Assembly: GCA_965223985.1 (NCBI GenBank)
Contig: OZ245030.1
Span: forward strand, 3,534,001 to 3,598,000
Source: JAPPKS01 sp963667895
GTDB taxonomy: Bacteria > Poribacteria > WGA-4E > PCPOR2b
Direction of reading: 5' to 3'
DNA: 64,000 nucleotides
In this document: piece after piece, positions 43,855 through 52,930 of the stretch
How positions within the stretch are numbered: position 1 is the first letter of the stretch
Layout: every line of letters begins with the position of its first letter
Translations under genes and position numbers: made by a program
The notes under the pieces: generated by a model
What the model saw: the letters and a program-made list of their open reading frames with translations, nothing else
What the model was told of the DNA's origin: nothing
The model's database searches: none

Positions 43855-43870
43855 CCCCTTATCTAAGGGG
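43855..43870. repeat. Dispersed palindromic repeat, inverted copy
   Basis: CCCCTTA (43855-43861) and TAAGGGG (43864-43870) with a 2-base loop. The left flank CCCCTCTAG is the reverse complement of the CTAGxGG flank in the copies at 40603 and 41620, so this is the same element in the opposite orientation. It sits in the aconitase leader. Confidence 0.7.
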
Positions 43871-43976
43871 AGGAGGTGTGTGGTGTGCCCTTATCAAGGA
43901 GAGAAGGTGCGGAAAGAGGAACTGATACAGTCCTTCTGTATGCAAAATCAATTTCGTTATCAGTAGGAGTGACAAC

Positions 43977-46688
43977 ATGTCTAAGTCTATGCACAATCTA
44001 TGGAACACGCTTCGTACATTTGAGTGCGGCGGCAAGCAATTATACTACTACTCGATTTCAGCGTTAGAAGAACAGGGAATTGGTCCTGTTTCTCGGTTGC
44101 CCGTAGGTGTGCGGATTGTGCTTGAATCGCTGTTGAGGAATTATGATAATCAGCAGATTACGGAAAAGGATATCGCGGATCTGGCGAATTGGAACCCAAA
44201 AGAACCCAAACCTGTCGAAATCCCCTTTAAGCCTGCACGTGTGATTGCTCAAGATTTCACGGGCGTGCCGCTCCTCGTCGATCTCGCGGCGATGCGATCG
44301 GCTGTCGATGAACTCAACGGGGATCCACAAATCATCGAACCGGTCATCCCTGTGGATCTGGTGATAGATCATTCCGTTCAGGTCGATGCTTACCGCTCAG
44401 AAAACGCCCTGCAAATCAACACTAGAATCGAGTTTGAACGCAACAAAGAGCGGTACGAATTTCTCAAATGGGGGCAAGGGGCATTCGACGGTTTCAAGAT
44501 TATTCCGCCATCGATCGGCATTGTTCATCAGGTGAATCTGGAATATCTGGCGCGGCTCGTCGTCAATAGCGCCGTCAACGGGAGTGGCGTCGCTTACCCC
44601 GACACATTGGTGGGAACCGATTCTCACACGACGATGATCAACGGGCTGGGTATTGTCGGTTGGGGTGTTGGCGGCATCGAAGCTGAAGCCGCCATGTTGG
44701 GGCAGCCAGTTTACATCTTAACGCCGGAGGTGGTCGGAGTCCACATGAAAGGCTCGCTCAATGAGGGCGTCACGGCGACGGATCTCGTCTTAACGGTCAC
44801 GCAGAGTTTACGGGAGACGAAGGTTGTCGGTAAGTTTGTCGAATTCTTCGGCGAAGGCGTAGAAACCCTCTCCCTGCCGGATCGTGCGACCATCTCAAAC
44901 ATGTGCCCTGAATATGGCGCCACAATCGGCTTCTTCCCCCCTGACGCCGAAGCAATGCGTTACCTCCAGCAAACCGGCAGGGATGAAACACAGGTTGAAC
45001 TGGTAGAGGAGTATCTCAAGCGTCAGGGGTTGTTTGGCATTCCCAAAGCCGGAGATATCGAATATTCATCCGTATTAACAATTGATCTACACGAGATTGA
45101 ACCTAGTATTTCCGGTCCAAAAAGACCGCAGGATCGCATTGTAATCTCAAAAGTCAAGGAGACCTTCTCCCATATCTTGACGCGACCCATTACGGATGGC
45201 GGCTATGGAATTTCTGAATCGTATATCCCTCAGCGCCGCATCGATCAGAGAGAACCGGGTGAAATCACGCACGGCTCCGTCGTCATCGCCGCCATCACGA
45301 GCTGCACCAACACCAGCAATCCGTCCGTGATGATTGGCGCGGGGTTACTGGCGAAGAAAGCCGTCGAGCGCGGACTACGCGTACCCGATTACGTCAAAAC
45401 CAGCCTCGCCCCCGGTTCGCGAGTTGTCACGGAGTATCTGAACCAAACCGGGTTGCTGCGCTATCTTGAAAAGTTGGGGTTCGGTCTCGTTGGATACGGC
45501 TGCACCACCTGCATCGGTAACAGCGGTCCCCTAGATGAACGGGTTCAGCGTGCTATTGATGAGGATAACTTGGTTACGGCGAGCGTACTCAGCGGCAACC
45601 GCAACTTTGAAGCGCGGGTACACCGAGATGTCAAAGCCAATTTTCTGATGTCGCCGCCGCTTGTCGTCGCGCACGCCCTAGCTGGAAGGATTGACATTGA
45701 CCTTACCAGCGAACCGTTGGGATATACCGATGCGGATGAACCTGTCTACCTCGCTGATATCTGGCCCACAAACCACGAGATTACGACGCTCATGAGTCAA
45801 TCGGTAGATGCGGCGACATTTAGACGGCTCTACGCGAAAATTGATTCCCAAAGCCCCGAGTGGGACAGATTAGAACCGCCCAAAGGCGGGATCTATCGAT
45901 GGAGTGAGGCAAGCACCTATATCCAGAAACCGCCGTTCTTCGAAAATTTCGAAATGGAACCCGAACCAATCACAGATATCAAAGATGCGCGCATCCTCGC
46001 CCTCCTCGGCGATTCGGTGACGACCGATCACATCTCTCCGGCTGGTGCAATAGGCGTCGATAGCCCGGCTGGTAGTTATCTCTTAGAGCGGAATGTCCCG
46101 ATTAAGGGCTTCAACACCTACGGTTCACGACGCGGAAACGATCGGGTGATGACGCGCGGAACATTTGCGAACAACCGCGTCAAGAATCTGATATTGCCGG
46201 GCGTCGAAGGTGGCTTTACGCTCAAATATCCGTCAAGAGAACAAACAACAATCTATGAGGCAGCGCAATACTATGCCGAGTGCGGGATTCCGCTCGTCGT
46301 GTTTGCCGGCGCGGAATACGGCTCCGGTAGTTCTCGGGATTGGGCTGCAAAGGGCGCTAAGCTGTTAGGCGTCAGGGCGGTTGTCGCTGAGAGCTTTGAA
46401 AGGATTCATCGGAGCAACCTAATTGGCATGGGGGTCCTGCCGTTACAGTTTCAGAGCGGCGATAACATTCAGTCGCTTCACCTAGACGGAAGTGAAATCA
46501 TCAATATTACCGGTGTCGAAGCCAATCTTGAGCCGAGGCAAACGGTCAACATGGAGTATATTGATGAAGCGGGCGCAAAACGCGAAAAAGAGTTGCTAGT
46601 TAGGATCGATACCCCTGTCGAGGTCGAATATTACCGACACGGCGGAATACTCAACTACGTCTTGAGAAATCTGATGGCACAGGGATAA
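43977..46688 (+). CDS. acnA: Aconitate hydratase A
   Basis: Interconverts citrate and isocitrate in the TCA cycle with a 4Fe-4S cluster. At 903 residues it is full length for the AcnA/IRP1 type. The three cluster cysteines are visible: C443 in ITSCTNTSNPS, and C509 and C512 in YGCTTCIGNSG. Substrate-binding segments include VGTDSHTTMINGLG and the C-terminal swivel domain AGAEYGSGSSRDWAAKGAKLLGV. A good AGGAG site precedes the ATG. The zinc-ribbon gene follows after about 55 nt and may be co-transcribed. Confidence 0.97.
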   Translation: MSKSMHNLWNTLRTFECGGKQLYYYSISALEEQGIGPVSRLPVGVRIVLESLLRNYDNQQITEKDIADLANWNPKEPKPVEIPFKPARVIAQDFTGVPLLVDLAAMRSAVDELNGDPQIIEPVIPVDLVIDHSVQVDAYRSENALQINTRIEFERNKERYEFLKWGQGAFDGFKIIPPSIGIVHQVNLEYLARLVVNSAVNGSGVAYPDTLVGTDSHTTMINGLGIVGWGVGGIEAEAAMLGQPVYILTPEVVGVHMKGSLNEGVTATDLVLTVTQSLRETKVVGKFVEFFGEGVETLSLPDRATISNMCPEYGATIGFFPPDAEAMRYLQQTGRDETQVELVEEYLKRQGLFGIPKAGDIEYSSVLTIDLHEIEPSISGPKRPQDRIVISKVKETFSHILTRPITDGGYGISESYIPQRRIDQREPGEITHGSVVIAAITSCTNTSNPSVMIGAGLLAKKAVERGLRVPDYVKTSLAPGSRVVTEYLNQTGLLRYLEKLGFGLVGYGCTTCIGNSGPLDERVQRAIDEDNLVTASVLSGNRNFEARVHRDVKANFLMSPPLVVAHALAGRIDIDLTSEPLGYTDADEPVYLADIWPTNHEITTLMSQSVDAATFRRLYAKIDSQSPEWDRLEPPKGGIYRWSEASTYIQKPPFFENFEMEPEPITDIKDARILALLGDSVTTDHISPAGAIGVDSPAGSYLLERNVPIKGFNTYGSRRGNDRVMTRGTFANNRVKNLILPGVEGGFTLKYPSREQTTIYEAAQYYAECGIPLVVFAGAEYGSGSSRDWAAKGAKLLGVRAVVAESFERIHRSNLIGMGVLPLQFQSGDNIQSLHLDGSEIINITGVEANLEPRQTVNMEYIDEAGAKREKELLVRIDTPVEVEYYRHGGILNYVLRNLMAQG

Positions 46689-46744
46689 ACCACGCAACGC
46701 CGAGCATCAGCCATGAAAATCGAATTTACAAGGAGTTGATCAGG

Positions 46745-47119
46745 ATGCCGTTCTGCCCACAATGCAACGCTGAATACACTGAACATGTTTTGATTTGTGC
46801 GGATTGCCGGGTCGCGCTTGTCACGGAACGTCCAACCGAAGAGACTGTCGAATACATCAGTTGGGAGATTGTCCACCAGGTTCCCAATGAAATGGTTGGA
46901 AACATCTTCAAGAGCGTTTTAGAATCGGCTGGTTTCGATGTCCTGTTACGGTCACATGAAGTCGTTGCCCATGGCGGACTCAGCCCAAAGCCTCAGTGGG
47001 GCGATATTCTTGTCCGCAGTGACGATGTTGAAAGAGCGGAGGAGATTGTCAATGCGTACATCGCCTCGTTATCGGACGACATCATTGAAAATCACGAATC
47101 TGACCTCGAAACCGTGTGA
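46745..47119 (+). CDS. Zinc-ribbon protein with DUF2007-like domain
   Basis: 124 residues from ATG 46745; an in-frame TTG at 46736 is too close to the AAGGAG (46729-46734) to be the start. The N-terminal zinc ribbon (CPQCNAEYTEHVLICADC) is followed by a DUF2007-like ferredoxin-fold domain (GNIFKSVLESAGFDVLL, WGDILVRSDDVERAEEI). DUF2007 proteins are called putative signal-transducing proteins, and their role is unknown. It is about 25 nt upstream of the SLBB gene and probably in the same transcript. Confidence 0.8.
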   Translation: MPFCPQCNAEYTEHVLICADCRVALVTERPTEETVEYISWEIVHQVPNEMVGNIFKSVLESAGFDVLLRSHEVVAHGGLSPKPQWGDILVRSDDVERAEEIVNAYIASLSDDIIENHESDLETV

Positions 47120-47143
47120 AGTAGATATAAAGGATTTACTTTA

Positions 47144-48511
47144 ATGATATACCTACGCTTCATTTTCGTTGTATGCCTTCTTTTTGGTGTGAGTCTCACG
47201 TCCATAGCAGACTATCGAATCGAGCCAGGAGATACGCTTCGGATTGTTGTTATCGGTGAAGCTGATTACACTCAGTCAATAAAGGTCAGAGCAGATGGGA
47301 ACATTAGCTATTTTGGCGGAGATCTGTCGGTTGCCGGCAAGACACCAGGGGAGGTGAACCGGCAAGTTCAAGAACACTTGCGTCAGCAGAAACAGCTTGC
47401 CAATCCATTTATCATGGTATCACCGCTTCCCGGAGAGAATGAGATTTTTGTGGGCGGCGCTGTCAATGCGCCAAATCGTTACCCGCTTCGACTGGAAGAT
47501 GAAATCGGATTGGACCACGCCATCGCAATGGCGGGCGGTCCTGACAGCAAAGCGGATCTCACCCGGGTTCAAATCTATCGCCTTAATGGGACCATCGAGG
47601 AATACGACAGATCTCCGGGCGAGGATTATGAACACATCCTTGTTGGCGGAGGCGATCTGGTGCGTGTGTTGGCGCTGGGCGTGGTCGATGTACAGGGGCA
47701 GGTCAAGACTGCGGGAGAAATCTTCATTCAGGACGAGATCCGAATTGGCGATGCACTTGCACGCGCGGGCGGACCTGATGAAAAAGCGGATCTGTCCAAA
47801 GTGGTAATCGCCAAACGCGACAGCGAACCAATTGAAGTGAACCTGTCTAAACCATTTTGGCGGCGTGCAGAGGGTGGGGGCGATGAGTATATTCTGAAAG
47901 ATGGGGATACACTGTATGTCCCGTCACTCGGTTTCGTCGAGGTTCAGGGGCAAGTCAACAACCCGGGCAAAATTCCGATTCGGGATCGGATTCGAGTTGG
48001 TGATGCCATCGCCCGTGCCGGAGGCGCTGATGATAGAGCCGACCTTTCCGAGCTGGTAATCACCAGAGCTGACGGCGAGAAGATGGAAGTGAACATCCCC
48101 GACAAATTTTGGGAAGATCCGCTAGACGGGGAAATGGAACAGTATCTGTATGATGGAGATGTACTGTATGTTCCCAACGCTTATGAGATCGAAACTATAT
48201 ATGTGCTCGGCTATGTACGCAATCCCGGTGCGTACAAGATTCGCGATCCGATTACACCGGCGCAAGCCATTGCACTCGCTGGCGGTGAGGAAGCTGAGGC
48301 GAATCTCGGAAAGGTAGAAATCATTCGAAAAGATGGAAGCATCCAAGAATTAAATCTCAAGGAATACAAAGAACAGGCGTCGGAATCCGAGCTTTTAGTG
48401 CATCCCGGCGATTCTTTGCGAGTTCACAAGGCGTTTCAAATAAACTGGTCGTTGGTTTTGAGTTTTCTTTCTGTCACAACAGTTTCAATTGGACTCTTCA
48501 TCAGAAACTAA
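47144..48511 (+). CDS. SLBB-domain polysaccharide export protein (Wza-like)
   Basis: 455 residues with an N-terminal signal peptide (LRFIFVVCLLFGVSLTSIA), a Poly_export domain (about 22-100; DYRIEPGDTLRIVVIGEADY), and then four SLBB-type repeats. Three share the form VEVQGQVNNPGKIPIRDRIR followed by GDAIARAGGADDRADLSELV. A C-terminal membrane helix ends the protein (WSLVLSFLSVTTVSIGLFI). Such proteins form outer-membrane or periplasmic parts of exopolysaccharide exporters. The unusual number of SLBB repeats fits long-neck forms. No polymerase or tyrosine kinase gene is adjacent. A strong terminator follows. Confidence 0.88.
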   Translation: MIYLRFIFVVCLLFGVSLTSIADYRIEPGDTLRIVVIGEADYTQSIKVRADGNISYFGGDLSVAGKTPGEVNRQVQEHLRQQKQLANPFIMVSPLPGENEIFVGGAVNAPNRYPLRLEDEIGLDHAIAMAGGPDSKADLTRVQIYRLNGTIEEYDRSPGEDYEHILVGGGDLVRVLALGVVDVQGQVKTAGEIFIQDEIRIGDALARAGGPDEKADLSKVVIAKRDSEPIEVNLSKPFWRRAEGGGDEYILKDGDTLYVPSLGFVEVQGQVNNPGKIPIRDRIRVGDAIARAGGADDRADLSELVITRADGEKMEVNIPDKFWEDPLDGEMEQYLYDGDVLYVPNAYEIETIYVLGYVRNPGAYKIRDPITPAQAIALAGGEEAEANLGKVEIIRKDGSIQELNLKEYKEQASESELLVHPGDSLRVHKAFQINWSLVLSFLSVTTVSIGLFIRN

Positions 48512-48554
48512 GCTCGGCTTTCGCATATTCTTTCGATTCGATATGATTAAACTT

Positions 48555-48584
48555 CTGAGAGGCACTCTCTCAGTTTTACTTTAT
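48555..48584 (+). terminator. Intrinsic terminator after the SLBB gene
   Basis: A perfect 7-bp stem CTGAGAG (48555-48561) and CTCTCAG (48567-48573) with a 5-base loop, followed by TTTTACTTTAT. It separates the SLBB operon from the defence-like genes that start at 48666. Confidence 0.65.
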
Positions 48585-48665
48585 AATCTTCATCGGCTGG
48601 ATTGAATGGAAAGGCTATCGGCTATTAGCCTCAAGAACCGGCACGAAAGTATCTGAAGGGTTAGA

Positions 48666-50447
48666 ATGCGACCGATTCGTTGGCTTCACATTTCTGACAT
48701 CCACCTCCGCATCCAAAATGAATGGTCGCAGGACATTGTTCTCAACGCGATGTGTGCGCATATAGAGAAACAACGTTCACAAGGAGTTGAAGCTGATTTT
48801 ATACTCGTGACGGGTGACATCGCCTTTTCTGGTAAGTCCGAAGAATATGTACTTGCAGAAAATTTCTTCGAGGCTATTCAAACGGCATCCGGCGTGCCAA
48901 TAGAACGCATTTTCTGCGTTCCTGGGAACCACGACATTGATCGTGACCGGCATAATCTATGTTTCCGAGGTGCACAGCGCGAGCTAGATGGGCAAGGTCA
49001 AGTTGACGCCCTTCTTGAAGGGGGAGAAGACTTAGAAACGCTGTTGAAGCGACAGGAGAACTATCGGCATTTCCAGCGTGCTTATTTCGCAGGCCAGGAT
49101 AGAAGCCCGACCGCCGATGGGCTTGGGTATGTATCAAGATTGGCTATTGAGGAAATTCAACTGGCGATTGTGGGTTTGGATTCGGCATGGCTGGCGGAAG
49201 GAGGAAAGAACGATTATGGCAACTTGCTTATCGGTGAAAGGCAGGCAATTAGCGCAATTGAACTCGTGCGTGAAGGAGATGCTCCTCCGAATTTAGTGGT
49301 GGGGATGGCCCATCACCCTCTTCATCTGCTTCGAGATTTTGACCGTCAGCCTGTTCAGAATTGCACTCAAGAGGAATTCCATTTTTTCCATTGTGGTCAT
49401 CTTCATGAGCCTGAAGTACACATCACTGGTCCTGGAGCTTCCGGATGTCTGACACTGGTTGCTGGAGCGTCGTTTCAGACGCGCCAAACTCGCAATGCCT
49501 ACTACACCGTGAAGCTCGACTTGCTGCACGGCATCAGGATCGTTACAAGCGTGCAGTACAACCCTACCAGTAGTACCTTTTCGCCCACGTCACCCGACGA
49601 ATTCCCAATTGAAGTGACGCCGGTAACAACATGTGGTGTGGGTGAACTTGCGTCGGCGATGCGGACATACTGTCCTAAACTTAAGCCCTTGGTTCATTAT
49701 CTATCAGCACTGGCACTGCGTCAAAAAGCTGAGTTTCCTATCGCCAGTCAGAATCGGTACACGTTCGGATCACTCCATCTCCTAAGGACCCTCTCAGATA
49801 ACGATCTGAAGCAAGCTACAATCGAATTTATGACGTTCAAGAACATTCTCCATGTCTTATACAATCGTAAGTCGTTATCCGAGATTCTTGTGCGCTACGG
49901 GAATTCAATAAGGAAATATGGCAAGGTTTTGACGGTAGCGTGTGAAAACGATTCAGCCCTCCGGGAACGGATAGAGAACTACGATGAAGATTGCCGGTTG
50001 CTTGCCGATAATGAACCACGGGAAGCCTTCTCGCATACACTTCAGTTGTTGCATGAACTCGCCACTGACAAGGCTTGGTCCATGTTGCGAGAGCAAGCTG
50101 AGCGCCTTTTGGATGTAGGCGATTTTACAGTTGCCGCCCAAGCGGAAAGGATGCTGGCACTCGCTCTCGCCAACTCCGGTGAACTAGCAGACAGAGAGAA
50201 GGTAATCAAACACTACCGGTCACTCGCTGAATCGAAAATGGTTGACTTCACCGATCTCGGGAACCTTGCAGGATTACTTATGGATAGCGGCTGCATGAAT
50301 GAGGCTGTCGACGTAATTGTTGATGGTATCAAGATGTTTCCTCAGAAAAAGCAATACTTCTCAGAAATTGGCCATGCAATCGTCGCAATCTCCGGGAATA
50401 AAGAACTTCGGTTGCGCATTGAAGCCGCAATAAGAGGACAGGCATGA
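48666..50447 (+). CDS. Metallophosphoesterase with helical/TPR-like C-terminal region (putative defence)
   Basis: 593 residues. The N-terminal 290 residues form a calcineurin-like phosphoesterase with all metal motifs: D11-x-H13 (LHISDIHL), G-D51 (VTGDIAF), GNHD at 87-90, H216 (MAHHPLH) and GHLH at 244-247. Activity on a phosphoester, possibly a nucleotide or nucleic acid, is expected. The rest (about 330-593) is helical with TPR-like pairs (TVAAQAERMLALALANSGEL, MNEAVDVIVDGIKMFPQ). Its stop overlaps the start of the GHKL ATPase gene by 4 nt (ATGA), so the two proteins are translationally coupled and likely work together. I do not recognise the pair as a named system. Confidence 0.85.
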   Translation: MRPIRWLHISDIHLRIQNEWSQDIVLNAMCAHIEKQRSQGVEADFILVTGDIAFSGKSEEYVLAENFFEAIQTASGVPIERIFCVPGNHDIDRDRHNLCFRGAQRELDGQGQVDALLEGGEDLETLLKRQENYRHFQRAYFAGQDRSPTADGLGYVSRLAIEEIQLAIVGLDSAWLAEGGKNDYGNLLIGERQAISAIELVREGDAPPNLVVGMAHHPLHLLRDFDRQPVQNCTQEEFHFFHCGHLHEPEVHITGPGASGCLTLVAGASFQTRQTRNAYYTVKLDLLHGIRIVTSVQYNPTSSTFSPTSPDEFPIEVTPVTTCGVGELASAMRTYCPKLKPLVHYLSALALRQKAEFPIASQNRYTFGSLHLLRTLSDNDLKQATIEFMTFKNILHVLYNRKSLSEILVRYGNSIRKYGKVLTVACENDSALRERIENYDEDCRLLADNEPREAFSHTLQLLHELATDKAWSMLREQAERLLDVGDFTVAAQAERMLALALANSGELADREKVIKHYRSLAESKMVDFTDLGNLAGLLMDSGCMNEAVDVIVDGIKMFPQKKQYFSEIGHAIVAISGNKELRLRIEAAIRGQA

Positions 50448-52732
50448 CAAAAGGGCAAGCGACATTTCAAGCAGGGATTGAATTCGAAAGCGTGCTTCGG
50501 ATTATTTCCAAGCAGGTCTACGAAACGCCTCTTGCTTTCATCCGGGAAAACGTTCAGAATGCTGTTGACGCAATCCGAATTCAGGCGCACCGGGATGGTG
50601 CTTTGCCGGACGGCAACAGTTATAGAATTGACGTTACTGTGGAAGAAAAGAAAATTGTTGTCCGCGACAACGGCATTGGGATGTCGCACAGCGAGTTAAA
50701 GGACCTTTTTTGGACAATTGGCGCAAGTGGAAAGCGAACTAAAGAAGCTTTGGCCGCTGGTTGCGTCGGCACGTTTGGAATTGGCGGTTTTGCTAACTTC
50801 GGCGTTTGCGAGAAATTGGAGGTAATCTCGCAAACGAAAGATGGCGATTCTGGTACACTCACGGGACTCTCGGAAGCGGATATCCATGCATCCGGTGCTA
50901 CTATTCCCTCAGTGACGATCGAAAGTTCTAATGATGCCGCTCCCAGAGGCACAGTAGTAATCGGTTACATGCGGGAAACCGCCAATGCAGAAGAATTAAA
51001 GTCTTATTTATCAGACTTCGTGCGCTTTGATCCAATAGCCGTCCGCTTCAACGGTGAGAACATTTCGCAGAAGGCGTTCCGTAATGTCGAAGGCCAAGAG
51101 AAACTCAAGAGAATTAGTGACGCCACGCAGGAATGGCGTGACGGAGACTTTGTGCTGATCGGAAGGTTATTTGAAGATAAAGGGCATACTCTCGTGGCCA
51201 CAATCGAAAACCTAACCATTCGTGGTGACCCTGTGAATCTCACAGGCCGTGTCAGATTCGAGAATGGACTAATTGGTGTGTTTAAGCGGGGCTTTAAGCT
51301 GTGTGCAACCAAGATCGATTGCACCATTGGTGTATCGGGACGCCTGGATTGCGATCGTTTCGTCCCTACAGCAGGTCGAGATTCCCCTGACGCTGAGACC
51401 ACAAGTCTGCTAGCCCGTATTGTCCATATGTTGGAGAAAATTGCGGTGGAAACGGTTCTGGAGACCTCTGATCGTATCGCGCAACACACGCGTATTTTCC
51501 GGTATGTAGTCAGGAATGGTTGGGTTAACAAGTTGGACAATGTTCCTGTCCTCCTCGCAGATGGCTCAAACATGGGTCTAGGCGATTTACGCCAAAAGGC
51601 GGAAAAAGGTGTCGGCATTTTTTTCGGTGTGGCTCGCAAGCAATCCCTGCACCAAATCATGCACGCTCGCGGTCACATGGTTGTGCTGCTTTCAGCTGAC
51701 CGGAACAGGGGAAATGCGGAACGTCAATATCTGGAACAACATTGCTCAGCCAAGCCATTCGACGGAATAATTGATTGTACGGATCGATATCAAGATCTAA
51801 CCCGATTTGAGAGAGTTTTCCTCAGTGAGTTAGAGTTGAGTATTTCAAGGTCTTATGACATCCAAAGATTTCGCCTCATTCCGGGCAAACTAACTGAAGA
51901 TATACCCGTGTTTTTAAGGGAGCATGGTGGTAGTCAACCTGTAGAGATCTACGTAAATGTGCGGCATATAGAAATCACCAAACTGGAGCCGCTCGGTTAC
52001 ACAGATATCTTCTATTCCTTAATAGCTACATTCTGCCGCGAGTACCTCGGTCCTTCACTGAAAAAATGGAGTCCGAGTTTTTTTGGCGACGGATCCCTGA
52101 ATCTCGAACGGTTATCCAAGCGGAGATCAGAACTCTGGATTTTGGTAAAGGATGACATAGGTGTAGTGCACAAGGCAGGACAGCGGGGACGGCGTTTGGT
52201 TATGACTCGGGAAGATGTTCAAGAAGTGAACGTAGATAGGGAACAGAGCCAAGAGGTTGGTTATGGACAAAGCCAACCGGAACCGTCTCACCAAAATTCA
52301 GAGCCGCGTATCCTGAACATCGTTGACGAGACGGGGACCACAGATATCGGTGGTCACTACATACGAGTGCCGAACGCAGCGTTCAAGGCTTACGGCGATT
52401 TGCTCCCAGCCTGCGAGAACCGTGGCGTCGTTTGGGCTGGAAACAAGATTACTTATGTTGCATCAGATGCGGTAAGCGCAGCATTTCAGTATGAAATCCG
52501 GCTTGATGAACTTGTCACGGCAAATTTTAGTGGCGATAAACGCACTGAAGGAGCTATTCCACTTGAACAACCGTTGCGGGAAATGTACGGAGGTATTTAC
52601 TTCGCTATTCCTTCTGAATTGAAAGATTACCTCGTCCCGTCCGGCCATCAAGAAATACGCGTGTATCTGTATTGCGAATGGATTGACATGCGGACCGCCA
52701 CACACTGGCTGCCGAGAGAATCACCTGTATAA
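50444..52732 (+). CDS. HSP90-like GHKL ATPase (putative defence)
   Basis: 762 residues with a Bergerat ATP-binding fold at the N terminus, all elements intact: N-box FIRENVQNAVDAI (E35, N39), G1 box DNGIGM (75-80), and G2 GTFGIGGFANFG (about 109-120). The overall order resembles HSP90 and MutL/MORC-like ATPases, but the middle and C-terminal regions (about 250-762) are not recognisable to me. ATP-driven clamp closure is the usual mechanism. The ATGA overlap with the metallophosphoesterase gene implies a fixed stoichiometric partnership. Location beside restriction-modification genes suggests antiphage function. Confidence 0.85.
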   Translation: MTKGQATFQAGIEFESVLRIISKQVYETPLAFIRENVQNAVDAIRIQAHRDGALPDGNSYRIDVTVEEKKIVVRDNGIGMSHSELKDLFWTIGASGKRTKEALAAGCVGTFGIGGFANFGVCEKLEVISQTKDGDSGTLTGLSEADIHASGATIPSVTIESSNDAAPRGTVVIGYMRETANAEELKSYLSDFVRFDPIAVRFNGENISQKAFRNVEGQEKLKRISDATQEWRDGDFVLIGRLFEDKGHTLVATIENLTIRGDPVNLTGRVRFENGLIGVFKRGFKLCATKIDCTIGVSGRLDCDRFVPTAGRDSPDAETTSLLARIVHMLEKIAVETVLETSDRIAQHTRIFRYVVRNGWVNKLDNVPVLLADGSNMGLGDLRQKAEKGVGIFFGVARKQSLHQIMHARGHMVVLLSADRNRGNAERQYLEQHCSAKPFDGIIDCTDRYQDLTRFERVFLSELELSISRSYDIQRFRLIPGKLTEDIPVFLREHGGSQPVEIYVNVRHIEITKLEPLGYTDIFYSLIATFCREYLGPSLKKWSPSFFGDGSLNLERLSKRRSELWILVKDDIGVVHKAGQRGRRLVMTREDVQEVNVDREQSQEVGYGQSQPEPSHQNSEPRILNIVDETGTTDIGGHYIRVPNAAFKAYGDLLPACENRGVVWAGNKITYVASDAVSAAFQYEIRLDELVTANFSGDKRTEGAIPLEQPLREMYGGIYFAIPSELKDYLVPSGHQEIRVYLYCEWIDMRTATHWLPRESPV

Positions 52733-52801
52733 GGCCACTCGATTCAAATTGGGTATAAGTTGGGTTAGAGAAAACGCTTGACCGCGAAGTGTCACATCTA
52801 G

Positions 52802-52930
52802 GCCACTTACCTACTGAAGTATGTTCCAGTTGGTCCAGTGGGCGAAGCGACTTTGATTGAAAAAGGAAGGCGCCGAGTATTTTTCACCCGGACAACTTAC
52901 CTTGAATTCATTTCCGCTGAGGAAGAACTA
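52802..52930 (+). pseudogene. Possible gene fragment before the methyltransferase
   Basis: An open stretch after TAG 52799-52801 reads ATYLLKYVPVGPVGEATLIE, then KGRRRVFFTRTTYLEFISAE. It looks like protein sequence and runs into the methyltransferase start in another frame. It has no start codon and an unknown family. It may be the 3' end of a deleted gene. Confidence 0.25.

Larger units (their letters stand above)
43535..43976. other. Intergenic region upstream of acnA
   Basis: About 440 bases between divergent genes. It contains the acnA promoter and an inverted copy of the dispersed palindrome. Short open frames on both strands near 43576-43792 lack ribosome-binding sites and family resemblance. 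Confidence 0.5.
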
